Below, piece after piece: positions 1 to 7,753 of a DNA stretch of 64,000 nt. The stretch comes from Methylobacter tundripaludum SV96 (GTDB lineage Bacteria > Pseudomonadota > Gammaproteobacteria > Methylococcales > Methylomonadaceae), in contig NZ_JH109153.1 of the NCBI RefSeq assembly GCF_000190755.2, positions 434,001-498,000 of the forward strand. The letters are read 5' to 3'. The notes under the pieces are model-generated. The model was not told where the DNA came from. It did no database searches and saw nothing but the letters and a program-made list of their open reading frames with translations. Within the stretch, counting starts at the first letter, position 1; every line of letters begins with the position of its first letter. A program made the translations under genes and the position numbers.

Positions 1-75
1 GTGATCGTGTTTGGGCTATTTTTGTCGGCTGCAATGGGTTTGCTATTTAAAAAACACGGTCATGACCAGGATTAA
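1..75 (+). CDS. C-terminal end of a membrane protein (cut by the window edge)
   Basis: The frame starting at base 1 is open for 24 codons and ends at TAA (73-75). The peptide has a hydrophobic stretch (VIVFGLFLSAAMGLLF) followed by a short charged tail (KKHGHDQD), as at the cytoplasmic end of an inner-membrane protein. Its TAA shares one base with the ATG of the next gene (TAATG), so the two are probably translationally coupled. The family cannot be named from so little sequence. A spurious frame remains possible, but the stop/start overlap favours a real gene. Confidence 0.5.
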   Translation: MIVFGLFLSAAMGLLFKKHGHDQD

Positions 76-1274
76 TGTTGGCTGTTAATACGCTGATGAA
101 AAAACGGGTTTTAATTATGTCGGCGGGTGCGGGAACCGGCCACATCAGAGCGGCCGAAGCGTTGGAGCTGTCCTTTGCCGCCGACGGCCGGGTTGCCGAA
201 GTCGTCAATAACGATGCGCTGCAATACACCAACAAGCTGTTCCGGGATTTCTATTCCAGCTTTTATACCTCGCTGGTGCGATCTGCGCCGAATTTCCTCG
301 GCTGGTGGTATAAAACCAGCGACGAACCCTGGCACACGGACAGAATGCGGCACATGATAGACCGGCTCAATACCAAGCCGCTGGTGCGATTTATCCGGGA
401 ATTCGACCCGGACATCACCGTCTGCACCCACTTCATGCCCGCCGGAATCATTTCCCACCTGATTGCAACCCAACAGTTGCAAGCGCGCCTGTCCATTGTG
501 GTCACGGATTTCGATTTTCATGCGATGTGGTTGTCGCGCTCATTTCATCGCTATTTTGTTGCTATCGATGAAACCAAAGCGCATCTTGAAATGCTCGGCA
601 TTCCCAACGAAAGAATCACCGTGTCCGGCATACCCATCGACCCCGTATTCCAACAACCCGTCAACCGCGTAGAAGAACGGCTTCGACTGGGACTAAATCC
701 TGAAAATCCGGTTTTGCTGCTGTCGGCCGGAGCTTTTGGCGTAGGCCCCACCGAGTACATGGTGGAGCGAATACTCAACCTGAATAGCGACGCGCAGACC
801 GTGGTTGTCTGCGGACGCAACGACGAACTGAAACAGCGCATCGTGCAATTGGTCGATAATCGAAGCGCCCGGTTTAAGGTTCTGGGTTATACCGACGAAA
901 TGCACAAGCTGATGAAAATGGCCGATATTTTCATCGGCAAGCCCGGCGGCATCACGACCTCCGAGGCTATCGCCTGCGGACTGCCGATGTGCGTGGTGTC
1001 CCCGATTCCCGGCCAAGAGGAAAGAAACAGCGATCATCTTTTGGAAGAAGGCATCGCGGTCAAATGCAACGACTTGACCACCCTCCCCTTCAAACTGGAG
1101 CGCTTGCTGGAAGACCCTGACAGGTTGGCTCGAATGAAACTCAATGCCTTGCGTTTTGCCAAACCCGATGCATCGGCAACCATCGTCGATACCCTGCTCG
1201 AAGATCGTCTTCCGCCGCTATCCTTCACCAAAGATCAACGGGCGGCGATTGCCCTGGCAGCGGGTCCGGAATAA
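75..1274 (+). CDS. MGDG synthase/MurG-like glycosyltransferase
   Basis: A GT-B glycosyltransferase of 399 residues, related to monogalactosyldiacylglycerol synthases and processive diacylglycerol glucosyltransferases (GT28). The N-terminal half has the nucleotide-loop signature SAGAGTGHIRAAEAL (about residues 16-30) and the family-typical segment around DITVCTHFMPAG. The C-terminal half carries the sugar-nucleotide motif GKPGGITTSEAIACGLP. It would transfer a sugar from a UDP-sugar to diacylglycerol at the inner face of the membrane; the actual sugar cannot be read from sequence. The ATG at 75 has CCAGGA four bases upstream and overlaps the preceding stop. A second in-frame ATG at 96 would begin directly with MKKRVLIMSAG and is a fair alternative. 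Full length for the family. Confidence 0.85.
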   Translation: MLAVNTLMKKRVLIMSAGAGTGHIRAAEALELSFAADGRVAEVVNNDALQYTNKLFRDFYSSFYTSLVRSAPNFLGWWYKTSDEPWHTDRMRHMIDRLNTKPLVRFIREFDPDITVCTHFMPAGIISHLIATQQLQARLSIVVTDFDFHAMWLSRSFHRYFVAIDETKAHLEMLGIPNERITVSGIPIDPVFQQPVNRVEERLRLGLNPENPVLLLSAGAFGVGPTEYMVERILNLNSDAQTVVVCGRNDELKQRIVQLVDNRSARFKVLGYTDEMHKLMKMADIFIGKPGGITTSEAIACGLPMCVVSPIPGQEERNSDHLLEEGIAVKCNDLTTLPFKLERLLEDPDRLARMKLNALRFAKPDASATIVDTLLEDRLPPLSFTKDQRAAIALAAGPE

Positions 1275-1300
1275 GCGGGTAGCGCGTATGAAATACATCG

Positions 1301-2422
1301 CTACATTCCCGTATTTATAATAAAAAAATAAACACTCGCCGCACACAATAGAATAGAGGCGATAAGCTGCACTATGGGATGGTCTGAAAACCTACCGAGG
1401 GTCTTATCGAACAACACGTTCACGATCGTAAATACCGACCAGTGGGAAACATCCCGCTGCGCATCCACCGGCCGTTTTTTGTCAACGGGGCGCGCGGACT
1501 CTGTTCTTTTTGGAGCGGACGACATAGCCGGACTGGGAGGGGCTTTAATAGATGAAGCTTCCGACTCAGCAATCTTTGCCGCTTTCTTATCCCGATTCGT
1601 CAGCCATAAAAAAACCTCGGTCCCCAGCCCTATATCATCGGCCGCCCGTCTCACACTGACTAGATCAACGATAGTTTTGTTGGCTTCATAGCTAACGCGT
1701 AGCGCCCTGTCGCAAAACGCATTGACCAAGCGAGGCGTACCGCGCGTAGCGATTATGATAGCTTCCATCGCATCGTCAGTAAAAATTCTCGACTGACTCC
1801 CCGCGATTTTCAACCGATGCGTTATATATTCATGCGTTTGCAAAGGCGTCATTTTGCCGATGGTCTCCATCCAGGCGATGCGCTGTTTAAACGACTCCAG
1901 TTCAGGCCGGGACAATGTAACGAGAAATTCCTCCTGCCCCAGTAAGAGCATTTGGATCAGCTTAATGCTGCCTTGTTCAAGATTATTCAAAAGCCGAATG
2001 CACTCCAGCACATCGTCGGATATTTTATGCACCTCATCCATAATCAACAGGCAGCTGTTGCCCGCGTCGTGGAGTTTTATCAAATGCTCCTTAATATCCC
2101 TTAAAACAAAAATCCTGCTGGGCGATCCGGGGCTGATATGAAATTCCTGCGTGAGGAAAAGCAACAGATCTTCGCTGGTATCCGGCGGCTCGCCCAACCA
2201 GATGATTCGGGTTCTCTCGGAAACGGACGCCATCAGTTTCTGACACAGGGTGGTTTTCCCTGTGCCGATGGGTCCCGCCACCACCATCAAGCCCCTTCCC
2301 GCCCACAAACTATCGATCATGCGACTGAACACGCGGCTATAATCGCCTTGGTCGAAAAAATATGCCGGATCGGGAACGTTTTCAAACGGCAGACTTTGCA
2401 ATGAAAAATGATGTGTATACAT
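1301..2422 (-). CDS. ExeA/GspA-like AAA ATPase with C-terminal membrane anchor
   Basis: A 373-residue protein of the ExeA family: AAA+ ATPases that in type II secretion help assemble the secretin through the peptidoglycan, and that also occur alone. The N-terminus (HHFSLQSLPFENVPDP) is typical. Walker A is GPIGTGKT (residues 50-57) and Walker B is CLLIMDEVH (124-132). The AAA core reaches about residue 270. A Pro/Ser/Lys-rich linker follows, then one hydrophobic segment near the end (about 350-371). It lacks the periplasmic peptidoglycan-binding domain of true ExeA. No other gsp gene is nearby. Downstream on the same strand nothing follows, while upstream lie a decayed partial copy and an OmpA-domain protein, a likely envelope-linked partner. 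Confidence 0.85.
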   Translation of the reverse strand: MYTHHFSLQSLPFENVPDPAYFFDQGDYSRVFSRMIDSLWAGRGLMVVAGPIGTGKTTLCQKLMASVSERTRIIWLGEPPDTSEDLLLFLTQEFHISPGSPSRIFVLRDIKEHLIKLHDAGNSCLLIMDEVHKISDDVLECIRLLNNLEQGSIKLIQMLLLGQEEFLVTLSRPELESFKQRIAWMETIGKMTPLQTHEYITHRLKIAGSQSRIFTDDAMEAIIIATRGTPRLVNAFCDRALRVSYEANKTIVDLVSVRRAADDIGLGTEVFLWLTNRDKKAAKIAESEASSIKAPPSPAMSSAPKRTESARPVDKKRPVDAQRDVSHWSVFTIVNVLFDKTLGRFSDHPIVQLIASILLCAASVYFFIINTGM

Positions 2423-2431
2423 ACTACCTTG

Positions 2432-2760
2432 CTCTAGCTAGATTGTTCAAAAGCCGGATGCACTCCAGCACATCGTCGGATAGTTTAATCACCCAACAGC
2501 GATTGCCCTCGTTGCGGACTTTAAGCAAATACTCCTATCCCTTAAGACGAAATGATTCAGGGCTGATACGCAGCAATTCTTGTATGGGAGAAAGCAACAA
2601 CTCGTCACCGATCAGTCCCTCCACTACCGTCAAACGTCTTTCCGCCCATAGACCATCGATCATTCAACCAAACGTCTATAGCAGGCTGGATCGAAAAAGT
2701 ATTTTTAATCAATAACGTTTTCAAACGACAGGGTTCTAACAACAAATAATTTCCAAGCAA
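2432..2760 (-). pseudogene. Decayed, internally deleted copy of the ExeA-like ATPase gene
   Basis: Bases 2437-2540 closely repeat 1975-2090 of the intact gene (shared run TCAAAAGCCG, then GCACTCCAGCACATCGTCGG). Bases 2560-2760 repeat in order the parts that encode the N-terminus (compare CCGCCCATAGACCATCGATC with CCGCCCACAAACTATCGATC at 2299). The Walker A segment between them is missing and no frame stays open. It therefore looks like a tandem duplicate that lost its middle and decayed. It lies between the intact copy and the OmpA-like gene. Confidence 0.75.
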
Positions 2761-2778
2761 CGTGAAACTTAACTATTA

Positions 2779-3747
2779 CTATTGAGCGGGCAAAAGCTTA
2801 ATCTCCACTCGGCGATTCTTCATTCGCCCATCATAAGTAAGGTTGGAAGCAAGCGGAACAGTGTCACCAAGACCATGAACAATGATTCTGTCACTGGCGA
2901 TGCCCTTTTTCTTCAACACCTGGGCGATTGCATTTGCACGCCGCAATGAGATGTTTTCATTCAATTTTGAGACCTGCGCAGGGCTTGCGCCGAACGGCAC
3001 CCATTTGTCCGCATGTCCCTCAACAACGACGTTATCCAGAGGTCGCGTTTGGATGAGCGGGATAATATTATCGATCGCGTCTTGTATGTTTGCACGGGGC
3101 GTTATCTGCCCCGACGAAAAGAAACCTCCGCCAAGAACGAGTAGACTCACTGGCTCGTGCTGGGAAGATCGTTTTCCTTCAGCTGCCGGTGTTGGAAAGC
3201 CGGAATCGCCTGCCGGTTGAGCGGATTCGGTTAATCCCTTCGCCTGGTCTGGCGTAACCTCGCCTTGCGGCTGCGTTATGGCCGACTGCGATCCCTCATC
3301 TATAGGACTTTGCGTAGGTTCCAATTCCAATCCCTTGTTTTGAGTGGATTCGGTTAATCCCTTCGCCAGGTCCGGCGTAACCTCGCCTTGCGGCTGCGTT
3401 ATGGGTGGCTGCGATCCCTCATCTACAGGACTTTGCGTAGGTTCCAATTCCAATCCCTTGTTTTGAGCGGATTCGGTTAATCCCTTCGCTTGGTTTTGCG
3501 TAACCTCGCCTTGAAGCTGCGTTATCGGCGGTTGCAATCCATCATCTACCGCAGGACTTTGCGTGTGTTTCAGTTCCAATCCCTCGTTAGTTTTCTTGGG
3601 TGCGTTAGCCGACTCATGCACCACTGAGTCGCCCTGTTCTGCCGGTGAAGGCGCCCCTCTCAGTAACGGTATTAATAACGCTAAAATAAAAATTAAAATT
3701 GATAACCCGAACAATTTGGATGAAATTTCGGTTATGACACTGCGCAT
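2779..3747 (-). CDS. OmpA-domain envelope protein with three 41-residue tandem repeats
   Basis: A 322-residue protein with one N-terminal membrane anchor (ISSKLFGLSILIFILALLIPLL), a long periplasmic linker and a C-terminal OmpA-like peptidoglycan-binding domain (NVVVEGHADKW ... SLRRANAIAQVL ... NRRVEIKLLP). The linker holds three tandem repeats of about 41 residues, each opening with GLELxxTQSP and ending with AKGLTES. The frame extends upstream to 3861, but the ATG at 3747 is preceded by AGGAGT at seven bases, so I start there. It could tie a membrane complex to the cell wall. Its neighbour is the ExeA-like ATPase, whose family also deals with peptidoglycan, so the pair may act together; that is inference. 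Confidence 0.85.
   Translation of the reverse strand: MRSVITEISSKLFGLSILIFILALLIPLLRGAPSPAEQGDSVVHESANAPKKTNEGLELKHTQSPAVDDGLQPPITQLQGEVTQNQAKGLTESAQNKGLELEPTQSPVDEGSQPPITQPQGEVTPDLAKGLTESTQNKGLELEPTQSPIDEGSQSAITQPQGEVTPDQAKGLTESAQPAGDSGFPTPAAEGKRSSQHEPVSLLVLGGGFFSSGQITPRANIQDAIDNIIPLIQTRPLDNVVVEGHADKWVPFGASPAQVSKLNENISLRRANAIAQVLKKKGIASDRIIVHGLGDTVPLASNLTYDGRMKNRRVEIKLLPAQ
3218..3590 (-). repeat. Three tandem 123-nt repeats inside the OmpA-like gene
   Basis: Three successive 123-nt units encode the GLELxPTQSPxDEGSQxxITQPQGEVTPDxAKGL type peptide. The two downstream units (nearer the OmpA domain) are nearly identical; the first has diverged. Because the unit is a multiple of three, copy number could vary by slippage or recombination without breaking the frame. 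Confidence 0.85.
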
Positions 3748-3861
3748 TAAGAATACTCCTGATGTGGCTAGCCTAATTAAAACCTGCTCCCTAATAGGGG
3801 ATGAATCTTGGCGCAATACAAAGCCTTCCTTTCTGCAATCTAAGTTCCCTCGTTGAAACAA

Positions 3862-4221
3862 GAAAAGCGCCCCAGTAAGCTATACGCAACAAATCGGCAT
3901 ACCTCATAAACAGAGTCAGTATGTAGATTTGAAGCATCCAAGAGTTACTCGTGTATTTCCCGCCACAACTTAAAAATACAACATTTTGAACTTAAAATGC
4001 TATACGCATGAGTACCTAAGGAAATAGTGACCGTCCATTGTAGCGAGGGAAACCAGCCTTTTGGCTCCGGCAGAATGACCGCATCGACACCGTGGACGAC
4101 TCTAACGACGGCGGCGTGGTTCCTCCCCTATTTTCGTAACACGCTTCGTTTACGCTGAACATGTCGAAGCACGATATTTTCAGCGGCTTCCTTAATTACA
4201 CAATCAATGCGCGTTTTATTG
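3862..4221. other. Intergenic region without a recognisable gene
   Basis: About 360 bases. I find no open frame with a ribosome-binding site and no clear RNA gene. The segment is moderately AT-rich next to the OmpA-like gene, where its promoter should lie. Confidence 0.4.
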
Positions 4222-4565
4222 CTTAACTGATATTACGCACGGATGGTATTTCTCCCGTTTGCCGCGCCGAGCACCGGAGCTTTTATCGAGAACAGCCCGT
4301 TAGGGGCGCGGCAGGGATGCCGCACGTCAGCAGAGGGGCAGGAGCCCCTTCTGCTGACCCTCGATAAAAGCGAGGAGCACAGGAAATAAGCGGCAACCGG
4401 GTCGCCTTTTCTTTGGTTACTTTCTTTTGGCGAAGCAAAAGAAAGTAACTCGCCTTCGGGTGCGACAACCCGATTCAATCAAGTGTCGCGCTAGCGACTC
4501 CTTAACGTTAAAGCGGTCGAAATTCGACTAAGTAGTAATGCGAAAGTTATTAGGAAGTAAATTTA

Positions 4566-5039
4566 TTGTGTCAAACTGGAAACGATTGCAATAACAGACA
4601 AAAATTAGGAGTCCACCTGAAATTCATCGCCAAACTGACCCCGGAAGAGGAAGTAACGTTAACCGAAGCCTATCGTAACCACCCATTATTCCGGGTTAGA
4701 CAACGGGCACATGCTATCTTATTGAATAATAGAAGGTATGTAATTGCACGGCTGAGCGAATTGTTTGAGTCCCAGCATGAGACTGTCAGCTCATGGTTAG
4801 ACAAATGGGAAACAGAGGGATTAATAGGGCTTTACGATTGTCCACGAAGCGGTAGGCCTGTGCGCTTCACGGTTGAGGAACAAGCCGTTTTTCTGGGCTA
4901 TATTGACAAAAACCCACACCAGCCCAAGGCCGCCGCAGCACGATTGCTGGAGGAGACGGGCAAGGAAGCCAGCCTTGACACCTTTAAACGAATTTTAAAA
5001 AAAGTGCCTATGCCTGGAAACGTTGTCGGCAATCAGTGA
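4566..5039 (+). CDS. IS630 transposase, N-terminal part (orfA)
   Basis: A 157-residue DNA-binding half of an IS630-type transposase, with helix-turn-helix segments (about residues 45-100: RLSELFESQHETVSSWLDKW). No ATG opens the frame. TTG at 4566 gives the longest reading, but CTG at 4617 has AGGAG five bases upstream and begins with KFIAKLT, the usual family start, so the original ATG may have mutated. At 4997-5003 seven A residues read A-AAA-AAA in this frame. A -1 slip there joins orfB without a stop, giving KKSAYAWKRCRQSVKGK. Without the slip, translation ends at TGA 5037-5039. Confidence 0.85.
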   Translation: MCQTGNDCNNRQKLGVHLKFIAKLTPEEEVTLTEAYRNHPLFRVRQRAHAILLNNRRYVIARLSELFESQHETVSSWLDKWETEGLIGLYDCPRSGRPVRFTVEEQAVFLGYIDKNPHQPKAAAARLLEETGKEASLDTFKRILKKVPMPGNVVGNQ

Positions 5040-5635
5040 AGGGAAAGCGTAATGAAGCAGATTTCCAACGTGATAAGGCATATCTGAAGGCCTTGAAACA
5101 GCAAGAGGATGATGGGGAATTGAAGCTTTACTACTTTGACGAATCCGGATTTAGCACGACACCCTGTGTACCCTATGGATGGCAACGGATTGGCGAGACC
5201 CGACAAATACCCTGCTATCGTAGCAAGCGCATGAATGTGTTAGGTTTTTTGAGTCGCAGCAATGATCTGTTTTTCCACAGCTCCGAACAATCGGTGACAA
5301 CGGATACGGTTGTCAATGCCTTTGATGCGTTTGTCGAAACGTATGCAGGCAAGTACGAAGAAACTAAAGTGCCGTGCTGTGTGGTGTTGGATAATGCTTC
5401 CATTCATCGTAGCGGCGTATTCAAAGAAAAGCTGGCGGGCTGGCAACAACGTGGTGTGTGCTTACATTTTCTTCCGCCTTACAGCCCGGAGCTGAACCTG
5501 ATCGAAATACTCTGGCGTAAAGTTAAGTACGAATGGTTGCCGCTTGATGCCTATCAAAGTTACGGACACTTGAAAAAGTGGGTGTTGGAAATCCTGAGTG
5601 ACATCGGTAAAAAATTCCAAATAACTTTTGCGTAA
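5036..5635 (+). CDS. IS630 transposase, catalytic part (orfB)
   Basis: This is the DDE catalytic half of the transposase, 199 residues if begun at the GTG 5036 that overlaps the orfA stop. The three acidic residues are visible: D35 in YYFDESGF, D119 in VVLDNASIHR and E157 in PYSPELNLIEILW. It is probably made as an orfA-orfB fusion by -1 frameshifting at 4997-5003 rather than from its own start. Its stop lies five bases before the right end of the element. Both halves look intact, so the copy may be active if the frameshift works and the start codon is used. Confidence 0.85.
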   Translation: MKGKRNEADFQRDKAYLKALKQQEDDGELKLYYFDESGFSTTPCVPYGWQRIGETRQIPCYRSKRMNVLGFLSRSNDLFFHSSEQSVTTDTVVNAFDAFVETYAGKYEETKVPCCVVLDNASIHRSGVFKEKLAGWQQRGVCLHFLPPYSPELNLIEILWRKVKYEWLPLDAYQSYGHLKKWVLEILSDIGKKFQITFA

Positions 5636-5662
5636 CTACTTAACTGCGTAACATCAGTTGCT

Positions 5663-6006
5663 TAAGTAATAAGTCTAATAAGTCGTATAAATGCGATTTT
5701 TTAATGCTTATTTAATATTTAATCTATTGAAATTTAAGGCGAAACTAACGAAACTAAAACTGACTGATACCTATCCGCATAAAAAAGACGGAACACCAAA
5801 CCTACCGTGGGACGCCAAGCGGCTTTCAATTTTTCCCACTATTCATCGCCGTTTTTCCAGCCGGGAAAAACAACTTTTAAAAGGTTAGCGAGATGGAAGA
5901 TGCGACTGAGTAGACATCCGGCCTTTGCCCTGTAAAAAGGATAAACGAAGGTGAAGGATACTTAAGGAAACTGAGTTTTTCATCCATCAAAACAAAGGAG
6001 ACGCAA
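5663..6006. other. Upstream region of the peroxidase gene
   Basis: About 340 bases. A 65-codon frame (5691-5888) has no ribosome-binding site and an unremarkable composition, so I do not call it. The region should hold the promoter of the peroxidase; AAAGGAG at 5994-6000 is its ribosome-binding site. Confidence 0.4.
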
Positions 6007-7668
6007 ATGAATGAACTAGGTCATGGTAACGTTGGGAAACGCGAGCAAAACTTTACATCGCTACTGCCTCTACGTAAAAAAAGCTACCACCCGCGAGTCC
6101 TTGCCAAGCTTGCCGAAGACATGAAAGGCGAAGTCGATACCGTTAAAGACGGCCCTGATCCCGAAGAAAACCTGCTGGTGCCCGCGGGCTACACCTATCT
6201 TGGCCAGTTCATCGATCACGATCTGACCTTTGACAGCAGCTCTTCGCTTGATCCAACGAACCCGGCAATCCCGACAAATCTGCGCACACCGAGATTCGAT
6301 CTGGACTGCCTGTATGGAGACGGACCGGCCGCACAGCCCTTCATGTATGATGGCGACAAACTATTATTCAAAAATGATCCTCAATCGCCAGAGCCGAACG
6401 ATCCTGCCGGACAAGACCTGTTGCGCAATCCATTGGGACGGGCGATTATCGGTGATAAACGCAACGATGAAAATTCCATCGTCAGTCAAATCCAGCTGGC
6501 TTTCGTCAAGTATCACAATGCGGTGATTGACGAACTGAATCAGCAAGACCCGGAGAACTGGAACACCCCGAATAAACTGTTCGAGTCGGCGCGAAATGAA
6601 GTGCGCTGGGCCTATCAAAAAATCATCGTAAAGGATTTTTTGCCTCGGATAATCGCTGCGGAAGTGTTGGAGGACCTGCAATGCTGCGATCCTGAAGAGC
6701 GCAAAGACAGGTATCTGCTCTACACGGAAGATAAGCGCGGCAGTTTGCCGCGAGAATTTGTCGCCGCCGCCTACCGTTTTGGCCATTCGATGGTCAGAAC
6801 CGGCTATCGCTTGAATTCGGGGCTTGAGAACAGGTTCAATATTTTTCCTTCTAGCGATGACAATACAACACTCGCCGGTGCGGGTAGCCTGCTGGGTTTT
6901 GATCCGGTAACCAATAATCAGGTGGTCGATACCTGGGGGCGGTTTTTCCCTGAAACCTTGCCCGGAGAATTTCCGTTAGAGTCTCGCGAGGAAGCGGCCG
7001 ATGAAACCCCAAATGGCCGGGAGCGCTTGCAATTTGCCTACAAAATTGACACAACGCTGGTTGATCCCTTAGCCGTTCTACCGAGAGAAGAGGTGGCCGG
7101 CGAGGAAACGACGCAACAAGCGATTGCCCAGATTGGCGCGCTTCCCGATACGGTGGGAGAGCCGCCCCGCCCTTCTTTGGCCCTGCTCAATCTGCTGCGC
7201 GGCAATACCTATAAAATCCAAAGCGGCCAGATATTTGCCGCGCTGCTTAAAAACAGCGGCTTTAACTTCACTCCGATCGAAAAGCAGCACTTGGTAACGC
7301 GTCAGGCATTCGACCGGGATGGCGAGACGTTTTTTAAATTTGTCCCGATTCCCGATGAACTTCTGGACGACACGCCGCTATGGTTCTATATCCTGGCCGA
7401 AGCGCAAGCGCCGTTGGTGGATGAGATTGCAAGCCGGAATCAACTGGACGAATTTCCAGAGAGTTTTCTATTGAACGATCCTAAAGGGGTCGGTACGCAA
7501 CTGCGCGGGGTTGGCGGGCGTATCGTCGCCGAAGTGTTTTACGGCTTGCTGGACTCCGATGATGAATCTTATGTCAATGCGGCTCCCATTAGCTGGAAGC
7601 CCATATTGAGCGGCTGCCATGCCCTCTTCAGAAACCTGCTGAAGTTCGCTGATCCCCAAAACGCTTGA
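6007..7668 (+). CDS. Animal-type haem peroxidase (peroxidase-cyclooxygenase superfamily)
   Basis: A 553-residue haem peroxidase. Key residues of the family are visible: GQFIDHDLTFD (residues 67-77) with the haem-linked Asp and distal His (D71, H72 or one less), GDKRNDEN near 150 with the catalytic Arg, and the proximal His in AAYRFGHSMVR (about 260). Such enzymes use hydrogen peroxide to oxidise halides, phenols or fatty acids; the substrate here is unknown. There is no signal peptide, so it is cytoplasmic or leaves by another route. AAAGGAG lies seven bases before the ATG. The next gene, 85 bases on, encodes a secreted quinoprotein-like protein and may be cotranscribed. Confidence 0.88.
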   Translation: MNELGHGNVGKREQNFTSLLPLRKKSYHPRVLAKLAEDMKGEVDTVKDGPDPEENLLVPAGYTYLGQFIDHDLTFDSSSSLDPTNPAIPTNLRTPRFDLDCLYGDGPAAQPFMYDGDKLLFKNDPQSPEPNDPAGQDLLRNPLGRAIIGDKRNDENSIVSQIQLAFVKYHNAVIDELNQQDPENWNTPNKLFESARNEVRWAYQKIIVKDFLPRIIAAEVLEDLQCCDPEERKDRYLLYTEDKRGSLPREFVAAAYRFGHSMVRTGYRLNSGLENRFNIFPSSDDNTTLAGAGSLLGFDPVTNNQVVDTWGRFFPETLPGEFPLESREEAADETPNGRERLQFAYKIDTTLVDPLAVLPREEVAGEETTQQAIAQIGALPDTVGEPPRPSLALLNLLRGNTYKIQSGQIFAALLKNSGFNFTPIEKQHLVTRQAFDRDGETFFKFVPIPDELLDDTPLWFYILAEAQAPLVDEIASRNQLDEFPESFLLNDPKGVGTQLRGVGGRIVAEVFYGLLDSDDESYVNAAPISWKPILSGCHALFRNLLKFADPQNA

Positions 7669-7753
7669 GCGAATAGCGTTGGGCCCGTTAATTTATCGCG
7701 GTTAAGCCAAACCCCGGCTTGGCCGCTGATTTTCCTCCCTTTGGATACACGCT

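Larger units (their letters stand above)
4531..5640 (+). mobile_element. IS630-family insertion sequence, 1110 bp, with TA target duplication
   Basis: The terminal inverted repeats are 4531-4556 and the complement of 5615-5640; 22 of 26 positions match. TA flanks both ends (4529-4530 and 5641-5642), the target duplication typical of the IS630/Tc1/mariner superfamily. The element holds one transposase split over two overlapping frames. It sits within the palindromic repeat listed separately. Confidence 0.9.
4222..5662. repeat. Palindromic repeat element split by an IS630-type insertion
   Basis: Outer inverted repeats AACTGATATTACGC (4225-4238) and the complement of 5646-5659 differ at one base. 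Inside lie nested palindromes: GCTTTTATCGAG (4279-4290) with CTCGATAAAAGC (4360-4371), enclosing GTCAGCAGAGGGG (4326-4338) with CCCCTTCTGCTGAC (4345-4358), and GTTACTTTCTTTT/AAAAGAAAGTAAC (4416-4449). Without the insertion sequence the element is about 330 bp. It has no protein-coding capacity and looks like a non-autonomous dispersed repeat. Confidence 0.65.

Noticed and set aside
4233-4478. 81- and 61-codon minus-strand frames in the GGTTACTTTC repeat
   Set aside because: They lie wholly within nested palindromes; such frames recur wherever this repeat occurs and lack ribosome-binding sites.
5691-5888. 65-codon plus-strand frame before the peroxidase gene
   Set aside because: No ribosome-binding site, no recognisable domain and unremarkable composition.
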